Shown one piece after another: positions 16,618-25,265 of a stretch of DNA of 64,000 nt (position 1 is the stretch's first letter; each line of letters starts with the position of its first letter). Source of the stretch: VFJQ01 sp044226525 (GTDB taxonomy: Bacteria; Verrucomicrobiota; Verrucomicrobiia; Chthoniobacterales; Chthoniobacteraceae); NCBI GenBank assembly GCA_044226525.1, contig JBGAGV010000011.1, positions 151,656 through 215,655 of the forward strand, written 5' to 3'. A program made the position numbers and the translations under genes. The notes under the pieces were generated by a model that searched no databases, was not told the origin of the DNA, and saw nothing but the letters and a program-made list of their open reading frames with translations.

Positions 16618-17454
16618 ATGGAACCGACCCGCCGAGGCAAAATCGCGCGCCTGCCCCGCGCCATCCGCGAAGAACTCAACCACCGGCTCGACGAAGGCGA
16701 TCCGCAGAAGGATCTTGTCGGCTGGCTCAATTCGTTGCCGGAGGTGAAGAGCGTTCTCCAGGCGCAATTCGAGGGCAAAGCGATCACCGCGCAGAATCTC
16801 TCCGAGTGGAAACAGGGCGGTTACCGCGACTGGCGGGCGCAGCTCGAGGCGCTGGAAATCGCGCGCTGCCTGCGCGAAGACAGCAGCGCCGGTCAGGGCG
16901 AAAGCGAGGGGCAGCCGCCGCTGGTGGACGCGCTGACTTTCTGGCTGACCGTGCGCCTGGCCGCCGAGACGCGCGGCATCGTGGAAGCCGAGCCGGAAGA
17001 AGGCTGGAAACGCCTGCGCCAGTTCAGCCGCGAACTGGCCGTGCTGCGCCGGGGCGATTTGCAGAAGCAGCGGCTCGAACTGGAGCGCCAGCGCGAGCAG
17101 CGCAAAGCCGAGGAAGGCCGCCGAAACCGCCAGCCCGCAGGGGCGGCGGCGGACTCCTCCAACCCCGAGGTCGCCGAGGAGGATCGCCCGACCCGGGCCG
17201 AAAAAATCGCCCTCCTTCGTAAAGCCTTCTTTGCCGATGTGGACAACGCCATTCCCCTCAATCTGCCGCCGCGCCCGGGCGAGCCCGGTTACCAGCCTGG
17301 GATCATTTCCGATGGGGTCCACTGGTATGATGGGAAGGGGGGCATCATTCCCAGCCCGAAGGATGAAATCATCCGAAAAGCCATCGAGGCCAAGAAGGCC
17401 TGGGAGGAGGCCCAGCGCATCGCAAAGGAAGAAGTGGCCGCGCTGGAGGGATGA
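16618..17454 (+). CDS. HTH/coiled-coil protein, phage Mu gp27-like (DUF3486-like)
   Basis: This 278-residue protein begins with a helix-turn-helix region, 'KIARLPRAIREELNHRLDEG' to 'ITAQNLSEWKQGGYRDW'. The pattern resembles the phage Mu gp27/DUF3486 small-terminase-like family. It continues into a highly charged coiled coil (about residues 130-185, rich in Arg, Gln and Glu). It ends in a Pro/Gly segment and a final helix. The family appears to be expanded in Verrucomicrobiota, away from recognisable prophages, and no phage genes are nearby. A second, more divergent member lies at 62487-63137. DNA binding is likely from the HTH; the biological role is unknown. Confidence 0.65.
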   Translation: MEPTRRGKIARLPRAIREELNHRLDEGDPQKDLVGWLNSLPEVKSVLQAQFEGKAITAQNLSEWKQGGYRDWRAQLEALEIARCLREDSSAGQGESEGQPPLVDALTFWLTVRLAAETRGIVEAEPEEGWKRLRQFSRELAVLRRGDLQKQRLELERQREQRKAEEGRRNRQPAGAAADSSNPEVAEEDRPTRAEKIALLRKAFFADVDNAIPLNLPPRPGEPGYQPGIISDGVHWYDGKGGIIPSPKDEIIRKAIEAKKAWEEAQRIAKEEVAALEG

Positions 17455-17463
17455 GCGCCTTGG

Positions 17464-18057
17464 CTACCCGGCGGTATCGCCGGTGTAGATGGCGTCGTCG
17501 GGCCAGTCGGGCTTGAGATAACCGGACTGCATGTTTACGGGGAGGATGTAATTACGCATGACCCGGACCGGGGAAAGCACGCGGATGGTGCGGACGCTTT
17601 CGATGGAGTCGGCGCCGTGGTTTTTGAGCAGGCTGGGAATGATCTGGCCCTGGACGGTCTCGACGATGTCCTTCTCGCTGGCGCCGTCGATGTAAAGGAG
17701 CATGGCGAGTTTGCCGTCGATCTCGGCGATGTGGCTCTCGAAGATGACCTGCGTGAAGATGGAGCGCACGAAGGGTTCGCGCTGGATGTCGGCGACGAGG
17801 CCGGAGTGGGTGATACCGTTGCGAAACTGCACGATGTAGAGGTGCCGCGCGGGAAACTGGCCGGTGCCGCGTTCGCTGAGATCGACGTGGGTGAAGTAGC
17901 TCAGCACGCCGTCTTCCTCGAGCCGCTGGCGCTTGCGGCTGACGGTGCGGACATTGACGCCCGTGGACACGGCGACGGCGTTGTCGCTGGCGCGAGGATC
18001 GCGGATGAGGGCGCGGACGATGGATTGTTCGCTGGGGTCGAGGGGACGAGGAGTCAT
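17464..18057 (-). CDS. Lrp/AsnC-type transcriptional regulator
   Basis: The 197-residue protein has an N-terminal winged-helix region, 'LDPSEQSIVRALIRDPRASD' then 'VNVRTVSRKRQRLEEDGVLS', followed by an alpha/beta effector domain of the AsnC-ligand (RAM) type. MTPRPLDPSEQ is chosen as the start. The longer open frame would translate the intergenic repeat into a Phe-rich stretch (FWICFGFRAS), which is clearly not protein. It converges on the gp27-like gene with a 9-nt gap. Ligand and targets are unknown; the divergent direction from the kinase operon does not suggest a link. Confidence 0.75.
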   Translation of the reverse strand: MTPRPLDPSEQSIVRALIRDPRASDNAVAVSTGVNVRTVSRKRQRLEEDGVLSYFTHVDLSERGTGQFPARHLYIVQFRNGITHSGLVADIQREPFVRSIFTQVIFESHIAEIDGKLAMLLYIDGASEKDIVETVQGQIIPSLLKNHGADSIESVRTIRVLSPVRVMRNYILPVNMQSGYLKPDWPDDAIYTGDTAG

Positions 18058-18082
18058 GAAGGGAAATCCGAAAGTCGAAGCA

Positions 18083-18188
18083 CGAAATCCGAAACAAATC
18101 CAAAAGGCTTGAAAAGGACCAAACGTTGAGAACACCCGCCCATGCCGTTTCTCCTATTTCCGATCATTGGAATTTGTTTCGGATTTCG
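18083..18188. repeat. Inverted 'cgaaatccgaaac' repeats around a spacer
   Basis: The left arm 18083-18101 and right arm 18169-18188 are inverted copies (one indel) of 'cgaaatccgaaacaaatcc'. Related words continue outwards to about 18061 and 18207. They lie between the Lrp-type start and the 3' end of the kinase operon. Confidence 0.75.
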
Positions 18189-18224
18189 GATTTTGGATTT
18201 CGGGCTTTTCACCTTTCCCCTGCA

Positions 18225-20258
18225 TCAGCTCGCGCTTGCCCCGGGGCTCGGACGCAGGGGATCCAGCGGCAGGGAGACGCGGACGATGCCGGGTTCGCCC
18301 TGAGTGCTGGCGGGAATTTCGATCTGGCCATGATGACTCTCGATGATGCGCCGGGTGACGGTGAGACCGATGCCGAGGCCGACGTTGCGCGTGCTGTAGA
18401 ATGGCTCCGAAGCGTGCTCGGCGGTTTCGCTGGTGAACCCTTTGCCGCTGTCGCGCACCTCGACGGTGAGCAGGTGCTGGTCGCCTTTGGTTTCCTCGAG
18501 ATTCACGGACACGGTCGGGTTCTCGGGATTGGCCTGGAGGGCGTTGAGCATGATCTCGCTGAAGGCGTGGCGCAGCGCTTTCGGATCGGCCTTCACCTTC
18601 CACGGCGCGGCTTTCTTGTTGAAGCTGAGCTGCGCGATTTTCTTGCCCGGGTGGTAGGTGTGCGCTTCGTGGAAGGCTTCGACGATGAGATCGCCGATGC
18701 TGACGAGCTGGCTGAAATCGCCGTTCCATTCGCGCGCAAGGAAGACCATCTGGCTGGCGAGGCGGCTGATGCGTTTGACTCCGCCGGCGAGGGCGTTGCT
18801 CAGGCTTTCCTGGAATTCCGGGTCGCCGATTTGCTCCTTCATCAACTGCTGATGCGTGGAGATCGGGACGACCGCGTTGCCGATTTCATGCGCCAGATGC
18901 TCGGCCATCGCTTTGATGAGGCGCAGGTTGGCAGCTTCGAGTTCGAGGCGCTGGGCGTTTTCGTGCTCGGTGATGTCCTCGATGAGAAGGAGTGCGGCGC
19001 GTGCGGTGGTGTCGCCCGTGGCGCGGAACGGCACAATCTCCAGCCGGTAGATTCGATCCGGCGATTGCGGGAAGAGATAGCGCATGGGCGCGATGGGTTC
19101 GCCGCCCTGCAGGACGCCGAAGATCATGCTGCCGAGCTGCTGTGGCAGATCGTGGAAGTCGAAGCTCGCGCGAGCGGGCGCCTCCGGGAGGAAAATAGCG
19201 CGAGCGGCGGAGTTGACGTGGAGCGTTTCGCAGCCCGGACCGAAGACCATCGCGCCGCTGCCGAGGTGGGCGAGGATGTCGCCGACGAGGTTGTGGCTGG
19301 TGACGATCTGCTCGTGATGCCACGAGTTTCGGATGGCGAGGCCGGTTTCCTCGAAGAGATGGAAAATGACGGCGATTTCTTCGTTCGTGAAGGGTTCGCC
19401 GGTGATGCGTTCGTCGAGCACGGCGACCCCGAGGAGCGATTCGCGATCCAGAATGGGAATGGCGAGTTGTGCGCCCAGGAGCTGAAACTCCTTCATGATT
19501 TCGCGGTTCGATGTGGAGTCGGGGCTCGTCGCGCGCAGGACGCGGCCAGTGCGGTGCAAGTGCGCGCCAATGCCGGTATTGAGCGACAGGACGGCGTGCT
19601 GGGTCACCGCCTGGTCGATGCCGATGGCGCACGCGCTCCGCAGCCAGCGATCGTCGGGAGAGACCGTGCCTTCGCCGGGGCGGGTAGCGGGTTTGCGCAG
19701 GAAAATAACGGCGCGATTCACGCCGGTGACCTCGCGCAGCATGAGCAGGAACCGCTTGAGCAGGGCGGATCCATCGAGGCCATGCGCGAGCAGCCCGGCA
19801 AAGCGGCGCAGTGTTTCCAGTCCGCGCAAAGGGTCGGGGGCCATGGTGTGCACGATGGGTGCCGGGGTAGGCGCCGGCACCGGAGCAGGCACCGGGGCGT
19901 AGTCGGGGAAGACACGGTCGAGGACAGCGGAGAGAAGGCGCGCGCGGACGGGTTTGGCCAGCACGTGAGCGACCCCGAGGACGTAGGCGTCTTCCTCCCA
20001 CGAGCATGGCTTCTCGCCCGTGTAGAGCATCACCGGTGCGCCGGGGGCTTGCAGCCGCAATTCCTCGATGGCTCGCAGCGCGCGGGGGCCGGGCAGTTCG
20101 GCGTCGAGAATGGTCGCGTCGATCGCGCCACGATTGAGCAACAGCGAGGCATCCGCGGGCGAACTCTTCACGATGATCTGGAAACGCGCCGGGTCCAGCG
20201 CGGCGTGGAGGGCGGCGGCGAAATTTTGCTGGTTGGTGAGGACGAGAAGCGTGCGCAT
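18225..20258 (-). CDS. Cytoplasmic hybrid histidine kinase (REC-GAF-PAS-HK)
   Basis: This 677-residue protein starts with a receiver-like domain ('ATILDAELPGP' keeps the phospho-Asp and 'LAKPVR' the Lys, but the acidic pair is replaced by TNQQN). A Pro/Ala/Val linker, a GAF domain (about 150-310) and a PAS-like domain (about 330-450) follow. The kinase core has H-box 'EHLAHEIGNAVVPIS' and an ATP-binding end ('HAFSEIMLNALQ', 'VRDSGKGF', 'GLGIGLTVTRRI'). No membrane helices are seen. The ATG overlaps the stop of the upstream kinase by 1 nt, so the two are co-translated and probably act together. No response regulator gene is adjacent. Confidence 0.85.
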   Translation of the reverse strand: MRTLLVLTNQQNFAAALHAALDPARFQIIVKSSPADASLLLNRGAIDATILDAELPGPRALRAIEELRLQAPGAPVMLYTGEKPCSWEEDAYVLGVAHVLAKPVRARLLSAVLDRVFPDYAPVPAPVPAPTPAPIVHTMAPDPLRGLETLRRFAGLLAHGLDGSALLKRFLLMLREVTGVNRAVIFLRKPATRPGEGTVSPDDRWLRSACAIGIDQAVTQHAVLSLNTGIGAHLHRTGRVLRATSPDSTSNREIMKEFQLLGAQLAIPILDRESLLGVAVLDERITGEPFTNEEIAVIFHLFEETGLAIRNSWHHEQIVTSHNLVGDILAHLGSGAMVFGPGCETLHVNSAARAIFLPEAPARASFDFHDLPQQLGSMIFGVLQGGEPIAPMRYLFPQSPDRIYRLEIVPFRATGDTTARAALLLIEDITEHENAQRLELEAANLRLIKAMAEHLAHEIGNAVVPISTHQQLMKEQIGDPEFQESLSNALAGGVKRISRLASQMVFLAREWNGDFSQLVSIGDLIVEAFHEAHTYHPGKKIAQLSFNKKAAPWKVKADPKALRHAFSEIMLNALQANPENPTVSVNLEETKGDQHLLTVEVRDSGKGFTSETAEHASEPFYSTRNVGLGIGLTVTRRIIESHHGQIEIPASTQGEPGIVRVSLPLDPLRPSPGASAS

Positions 20259-22477
20259 CAGGCAGCGGCGGTGGCGGAAGCGTTTCCGGGTGAGGGGGAG
20301 GGTGCGCCGTCCGAAGCCGGTGAACTTTCGGAGGCGGGCAACTGCATGGCAGTGGTGCCGGGGCGAAGCTGATGGCTTGGCAGATCGATCTGCACGACCG
20401 TGCCGCGCCGGAGCTGGCTGGTGATGGTGAGCTGCCCGCTGTGCAGGGCGACGATGCGGCGGCAGATCGCGAGACCGAGGCCGAAGCCGCGCGCTTCGTC
20501 GCCGCGATCTTTGGTGGTGAAGTAGGGGTGCAGGACGCGGTCGAGGTTTTCCTTCGGGATCCCTTCACCGTGGTCGATGACACGCAGGCGGAACCAGTCG
20601 CGCGCGGCCTCGGTCTTGGCGAGATGCTCGAGCACGACGCGAATTTCCCCGCCGGGGGAGGAAGCGTCGATGGCGTTGGAAATGAGGTTGTTCAGCAGGC
20701 GCTGAATGAGCACGTCGTCGATCTCGGCCAGGACTTCGCCGGGCGTCTGAGCGATGACTTTGACGGGCTTGCGGCGAGTGGCGCGCACGGCGTCGCAGGC
20801 GTGCTGCACGAGCGCGTCCAGCCGGCCCATCTGCAGGTCGGGTCGCAGGTTTTCGGAGAAGAAGAGCGCTTCTTTGATGTAAGCGCGGAAGCTGCGCACA
20901 TTGCGCGAGGCGACGCCGAGCAGGTCTTCGTCGAGCGCGGCCTCGGCCTGGCCTTCGCTGGCGAGCTGGATGAGTGTCGAGATGGGGGTGAGGAGGTTGT
21001 TGAGGTCGTGCGCCATGCCGCGGCTCATGCGGCCGAGCAGGTCGAACTCCTGGGCGCGGAGGATCTCTTCCTTCAGCCGGATCTGGTTCACGATGAGCGT
21101 GAGGTTCTTCGCCAGGTTGGTGAGCAGTTGGAGATCGGTGGAAGTGTAGGGCTCGCCGGCCGCCTTGGGGCCGACGAAGAGCAGCCCGACGAGTTCTTTT
21201 TCCGAAAGGAGCGAGAGGCAGAAATCGGCGTCGAAGCGGGCGAGTTGTTCGCGTGCCATTCGCTCGGTGCGGGTGACGGTGTCGCGCTGGTAGGTCGCCT
21301 TGAGGACCAGATAACCCGCACCCCGGCCTTCGAAAAACTGCATCACCGGCGACGGAATGCGAAGCTCAGGAATCTGCTCGCGCGGCTGCTCGGGATGAGA
21401 GCGCGTGCGCGTGAAAGCGTGAGCAGCCTCATCGCGCAGAATGAGGTCGTAGCTGCGCATGCCCAGCGTGCGGGTCAGCAGGATGTGAAGGTCTTCGAGC
21501 AAGGCGTCGAGATTGTTCTGCCAGGGCAGCGCCTGAATGAAGGCGCGCACGCGGTCCTGGTATTCGAAGCGATCGCCGAGCAGCGTGCGCTCGAGGGTTT
21601 CGATGCCGGAGCCGAACAACCGCGGGAAGAGCACCGCCGTCACAATGGCGCTGACCATGAAGACGACGAGCGAAACGCCGAACGCTTGCGGGGAAAAGGC
21701 ATCGGTGACGGCCGACGCGATGAGGAGCAGCCCGAGGGTGATCGAGAACAGGAAGATGATGCGAACGAAGTGGGCGGCGTAGCGGCCGAGGTTCACCTGC
21801 ATGTCCAGCAGTTGATGCTGGAGCACGCTGTAGGCGGTGATGACGCCGTAAAACACCGCGGCGAGACTTCCCCACGGATACACCTGCACGTTCGTGAGCG
21901 GGTAGTGAATGATGCCCATGATGGGCAGAAGATCGTTCGCGCCGAGGATGGAGAGCAGCGCCTGCGCGATGATGAGGGGAGTGAGGCGGCGGCGTTGAAA
22001 CGGCGGCAGTTCGCGGCGGCGTTTAAAGAGCACGAAGATCGAGCCGAACATCAGGCAGAACGGCACCGTGAAGACGTAGAACATCGGCCCCGCCACGGCA
22101 TACCAGCCGGACGAGCCGAGGTATTGCACATCGCGGATGAACAAGTTCGTGCAATCCGTGATGACCAGCAACGCCTGGAACAGGTAGAGCCACGACACCC
22201 AGCGCACCCGGAAGCCGGCCACGATCATGGCGAGATGGAAAAACGCGACCACGCCGACGATGCAGCCGAGGAAAACAAAGCGCGCCCAGAAAAGCGCGGC
22301 GCTCGCGGTGTGCTCGATCAGGAGATGGTAGCACCCGAGATTCCAGATCGCGATGGACATCGTGAGCAGGAGATACACGCGGTTGGCCGGCGCTCGCGGA
22401 TCGCGGCTGAACACGAATAATGCGAACAGCACATTCACCACGAAACCCGAGAGTGGAATATACGGCGCGAGGTTCAT
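20258..22477 (-). CDS. Membrane histidine kinase (7TM-GAF-HK, PrsK-like)
   Basis: The 739-residue protein has seven or eight membrane helices in the first 300 residues, beginning 'YIPLSGFVVNVLFALFVFS'. A GAF-like domain (about 320-480) and a kinase core follow, with H-box 'GRMSRGMAHDLNNLLTPIS', N-box 'RLLNNLISNAIDASSP', 'VIDHGEGIP' and 'GFGLGLAICRRIV'. The layout resembles PrsK-type kinases linked to exosortase/PEP-CTERM systems, which is only a hint. MNLAPYIPLSG is the start, because its ATG overlaps the ketoacyl-synthase stop by 4 nt. It feeds directly into the second kinase. Confidence 0.85.
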   Translation of the reverse strand: MNLAPYIPLSGFVVNVLFALFVFSRDPRAPANRVYLLLTMSIAIWNLGCYHLLIEHTASAALFWARFVFLGCIVGVVAFFHLAMIVAGFRVRWVSWLYLFQALLVITDCTNLFIRDVQYLGSSGWYAVAGPMFYVFTVPFCLMFGSIFVLFKRRRELPPFQRRRLTPLIIAQALLSILGANDLLPIMGIIHYPLTNVQVYPWGSLAAVFYGVITAYSVLQHQLLDMQVNLGRYAAHFVRIIFLFSITLGLLLIASAVTDAFSPQAFGVSLVVFMVSAIVTAVLFPRLFGSGIETLERTLLGDRFEYQDRVRAFIQALPWQNNLDALLEDLHILLTRTLGMRSYDLILRDEAAHAFTRTRSHPEQPREQIPELRIPSPVMQFFEGRGAGYLVLKATYQRDTVTRTERMAREQLARFDADFCLSLLSEKELVGLLFVGPKAAGEPYTSTDLQLLTNLAKNLTLIVNQIRLKEEILRAQEFDLLGRMSRGMAHDLNNLLTPISTLIQLASEGQAEAALDEDLLGVASRNVRSFRAYIKEALFFSENLRPDLQMGRLDALVQHACDAVRATRRKPVKVIAQTPGEVLAEIDDVLIQRLLNNLISNAIDASSPGGEIRVVLEHLAKTEAARDWFRLRVIDHGEGIPKENLDRVLHPYFTTKDRGDEARGFGLGLAICRRIVALHSGQLTITSQLRRGTVVQIDLPSHQLRPGTTAMQLPASESSPASDGAPSPSPGNASATAAA

Positions 22478-23745
22478 GCGCGGTATCTCCCGAGGATGAG
22501 GCACGATGTTTTCCCGCCGAAGCCGCTATTGAGGCTGAGCGCGACGTCGATGGGATAGGGGCGCGCATGCTCGGGCACGTAGTCCAGATCGCATTCCGGG
22601 TGCGGCTGCCGCAGATTGATCGTCGGTGGAATGACGGCGTGTTTGATGGCGAGCGCGCAGATCACCGCTTCGACGGCGCCCGCGGCGGCGAGTGGATGCC
22701 CGGTGACGGGCTTGGTCGAGCCGACGGCGAGCCGTCGGGCGAGCGGGCCGAAGACCTCCTTGATGGCCCGCGTTTCGGCGAGGTCGTTGGAGGCATTCGC
22801 GGTGCCGTGAACGTTGATGTAGTTCACTCTCTCGAGGTCAACGCGCGCCGAGTGGAGCGCCTTGCTCATCGCGCGCGTGACTCCCCATCCGTCGGGGTGC
22901 GGCGCCATGGGGTGATAAGCCTCGCACGCGCGCGACTGGCCGAGCAGTTCGGCATAAATCGTCGCCCCGCGCCCGATGGCGTGCGTGAGCTCTTCGAGCA
23001 CGATATAGGCTCCGCCTTCTCCCATCACGAAGCCGTCGCTTGCCTGGTCGAAGGGTTTCATCGCCTGCTCGGGCGGGCCGGCCCAGCGCGTCATGGCGCG
23101 GCTTTGGGCGAAGCCAAAGAAGACGGTGTCCACGATGGGAGCCTCGGCACCGCCGGCGATCATCACATCGATGTCGTCGTGCTGGATCATGTGCCGGGCA
23201 TAACCCATCACGTCATTGCCGGAAGCACTGGAAGAGCTGCACGTCAGCGCGTGGCCGCGGCAGCCGATGGCGTTGGCAATCTCGGCGCTACCGCTGCCGA
23301 CGTAGCCACTGATCATCATCGAAGGGCTCACGGCTCGGGCGCCGCGAGTATCGAGTGCCTCGCGAGCGCTGTAAGCCGCCTCCATGTTGCTGAGCGAAGT
23401 CGCTTCCACCACGCCCACGCGATCGGGGTCGATGTCGTCGAAGTTCAGGCGCGAATCGGCCACGGCCAGCTTGGCTGCCGCCACGCCATATTGGAGCGAG
23501 CGCTCAAACCGCTTCGCGGATTTGGCGTCCAGATAGTCGGTCGGCCGCCAGTCGTGAATCTCCGCTGCGAGACGCGAAGGCGAACTGCTGGCGTCGAACC
23601 GAGTGACGAAGCCCGCCGCGCTGTGACCTTCGCGGATGTTCTTCCAAAAGCCGTTCAGCTCGCAGCCGCTGGGGGTGATGACTCCCATGCCGGTGATGAC
23701 CACTCGCCGCGCTCCCTCGTCCGCGAAGCTGGAGAGGTCTTTCAT
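22474..23745 (-). CDS. Beta-ketoacyl-ACP synthase (FabF/KAS-II type)
   Basis: The 423-residue enzyme has the condensing-enzyme triad: cysteine in 'GHALTCSSSSASGNDVMG', first histidine in 'INVHGTANASNDLAETRA', second histidine in 'GSTKPVTGHPLAAAG'. The glycine-rich C-terminus is 'LSLNSGFGGKTSCLI'. It would elongate acyl-ACP with malonyl-ACP. It is not in a fatty-acid cluster: 4-nt overlaps couple it to a HIT protein upstream and a membrane histidine kinase downstream. No acpP, fabG or fabD is nearby, so it may be a dedicated or secondary-lipid enzyme. Confidence 0.92.
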   Translation of the reverse strand: MKDLSSFADEGARRVVITGMGVITPSGCELNGFWKNIREGHSAAGFVTRFDASSSPSRLAAEIHDWRPTDYLDAKSAKRFERSLQYGVAAAKLAVADSRLNFDDIDPDRVGVVEATSLSNMEAAYSAREALDTRGARAVSPSMMISGYVGSGSAEIANAIGCRGHALTCSSSSASGNDVMGYARHMIQHDDIDVMIAGGAEAPIVDTVFFGFAQSRAMTRWAGPPEQAMKPFDQASDGFVMGEGGAYIVLEELTHAIGRGATIYAELLGQSRACEAYHPMAPHPDGWGVTRAMSKALHSARVDLERVNYINVHGTANASNDLAETRAIKEVFGPLARRLAVGSTKPVTGHPLAAAGAVEAVICALAIKHAVIPPTINLRQPHPECDLDYVPEHARPYPIDVALSLNSGFGGKTSCLILGRYRA

Positions 23746-24080
23746 CCCGGTGGCCAGGCCAGCGCGCGGCCGCCAAGCAGATGAATGTGCAGATGTGGAA
23801 CCGATTCGCCGGCATCGCGGCCGTTGTTGATGACCAGTCGATAGCCGCTTTCCGCCACGCCGCAGCGCGCGGCGATCTCGGGGGCGGCCGCGAGCATGCG
23901 GCCAAGCAGGGCGGCGTCTTCGGGAGTGGTTTCGCTCATGCGAGCGATGCAGCGCTTCGGGATGATGAGCACATGCACGGGCGCCTGCGGGCGAACGTCG
24001 CGGAAGGCGAGGTAGTCTTCAGCTTCCAGCACGATGTCGGCTGGGATTTCGCGGTTGGCGATCTTTTCGAAGATGGTCAT
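23742..24080 (-). CDS. HIT-family nucleotide hydrolase
   Basis: This 112-residue protein starts MTIFEKIANREIPADIVLE and ends with the histidine triad 'ESVPHLHIHLLGGRALAWPPG', both hallmarks of the HinT branch. HIT proteins split nucleoside phosphoramidates or adenylated amino acids. It sits between the ATP-cone-like gene and the ketoacyl synthase, overlapping each by 4 nt. The length is standard for the family and all three histidines are present. Confidence 0.95.
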   Translation of the reverse strand: MTIFEKIANREIPADIVLEAEDYLAFRDVRPQAPVHVLIIPKRCIARMSETTPEDAALLGRMLAAAPEIAARCGVAESGYRLVINNGRDAGESVPHLHIHLLGGRALAWPPG

Positions 24081-24637
24081 GTGAGAGAAAAGGTGACATC
24101 GTAGTCCGCAGCGCAGCAGGCGGTGTGCGCGCGGGCGAATCCAACAATCTCCGATTGAAGCGTCTCGCAATCGCGACTCCACACCTTGCGCGAGTAGAGC
24201 AGGCGCACGCAGGTCTCCAGCCCGATGAGCTGGAAGTGCGGAGTATGCGAAGCGAAGGCTTCGTCGAGCCGCTGGGCGAGGAGTTGGAAAAAGGCCAGCT
24301 CGTAACCCGCCCCCGCCTGGCGCGCGAGATCGACCAGGGAGATGGCGAGCACCGGTTGGCCGACGCAGAAGTGCCTGCCGACTTCCGCGTAGCCGATGAC
24401 CTGTAGCACGGCCTGCACGGCTTGTTCGAGCCGCGCGGCCTCGATGACCGGTGCGCGATGATCGGCCCGCAAATACTCCGTGACACTCGCGCAGACGTGC
24501 GGAGCGAGCCACCAGTGCTCGATCCCTGCCTGGCGCGCGGCGCGAGTCAGCGAGCACGTGAGCCACTCCGGCTCGAAGGGAATGGCCTGGCCGTTCCCGA
24601 GCCGGATCAGCGGGAGATCGTTGGGCAGGGCGATCAT
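24077..24637 (-). CDS. Protein with a divergent ATP-cone-like N-terminus
   Basis: This 186-residue protein has no certain family. Residues 8-90 read like a degenerate ATP-cone: 'LIRLGNGQAIPFEPEWL', then 'SLTRAARQAGIEHWWL' and a helix ending 'VIGYAEVGRHF'. The same helical pattern is seen in NrdR, where the cone reads 'LRVLKRDGRSEPFHKEKL'. The second half is a helix-rich region with several cysteines ('FCVG', 'ETCVRLLY', 'HTACCAADYD'). It overlaps nrdR by 4 nt upstream and the HIT gene by 4 nt downstream, so it is made together with NrdR and may be a nucleotide-sensing partner. That is inference from context. Confidence 0.6.
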   Translation of the reverse strand: MIALPNDLPLIRLGNGQAIPFEPEWLTCSLTRAARQAGIEHWWLAPHVCASVTEYLRADHRAPVIEAARLEQAVQAVLQVIGYAEVGRHFCVGQPVLAISLVDLARQAGAGYELAFFQLLAQRLDEAFASHTPHFQLIGLETCVRLLYSRKVWSRDCETLQSEIVGFARAHTACCAADYDVTFSLT

Positions 24638-25122
24638 CGGAAGAGTTCCGGCTGAAGTTCCGAACGTTTGAAATGATGCCCGAGCTTTTGCAGTTCGTCG
24701 ATGAACTGGTCGATGTCTTGAAAGGTTCGATACACCGCCGCGAACCGCACGTAGGCGACCTGGTCGAGCGTGTGCAACTTCTGCATCACTTTCGCACCGA
24801 TGACATGCGAAGGAATCTCGCGCGAGAATTCGGACTCGAGCGATTCCATGACGTCATCGGCGGCGCGTTCGACGGTCTCCCGCGTGATGGGCCGCTTTTC
24901 GCAGGCCTTCATCATGCCGGCGATGAGCTTTTCCTTGTGGAAAGGCTCGCTGCGACCATCGCGCTTGAGAACGCGCAATTCGGAACGCTCGATTTCTTCG
25001 TATGTGGTGTAGCGGTGGCCGCACTGGAGACACTCCCTGCGGCGACGGATTGAGCGGCCATCTTTCGACAGCCGGGAATCGATCACCTTGTCATCCAGGC
25101 TCCCGCATTTGGAACAATGCAT
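24634..25122 (-). CDS. nrdR: NrdR transcriptional repressor of ribonucleotide reductase
   Basis: The 162-residue protein has an N-terminal zinc ribbon ('MHCSKCGSLDDKVIDSR' and 'RECLQCGHRYTTYEEIER') and an ATP-cone ('LRVLKRDGRSEPFHKEKLIA'). It ends 'VYRTFQDIDQFIDELQKLG'. All are diagnostic of NrdR, which senses ATP/dATP and represses nrd genes. It leads a six-gene operon in which each gene overlaps the next. No nrd genes lie in the window, so its target sites are elsewhere. Confidence 0.97.
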   Translation of the reverse strand: MHCSKCGSLDDKVIDSRLSKDGRSIRRRRECLQCGHRYTTYEEIERSELRVLKRDGRSEPFHKEKLIAGMMKACEKRPITRETVERAADDVMESLESEFSREIPSHVIGAKVMQKLHTLDQVAYVRFAAVYRTFQDIDQFIDELQKLGHHFKRSELQPELFR

Positions 25123-25265
25123 CTTGTGGTAGGCAGGGAATTGATAGCCCGTTTAACACAAGGGATTGGGGTGTCAAAGCACAAACAACTCAGTAAAATG
25201 ATTCAGACACTCTTCGGTCGTTTCCTCAGAGGCCTGTAAACGGACAAGTGGAACTCGCGCCCAGC

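Noticed and set aside
18126..20372. 748-codon plus-strand frame opposite the kinase
   Set aside because: Antisense to motifs (H-box, ATP-binding end) that are clearly real on the minus strand.
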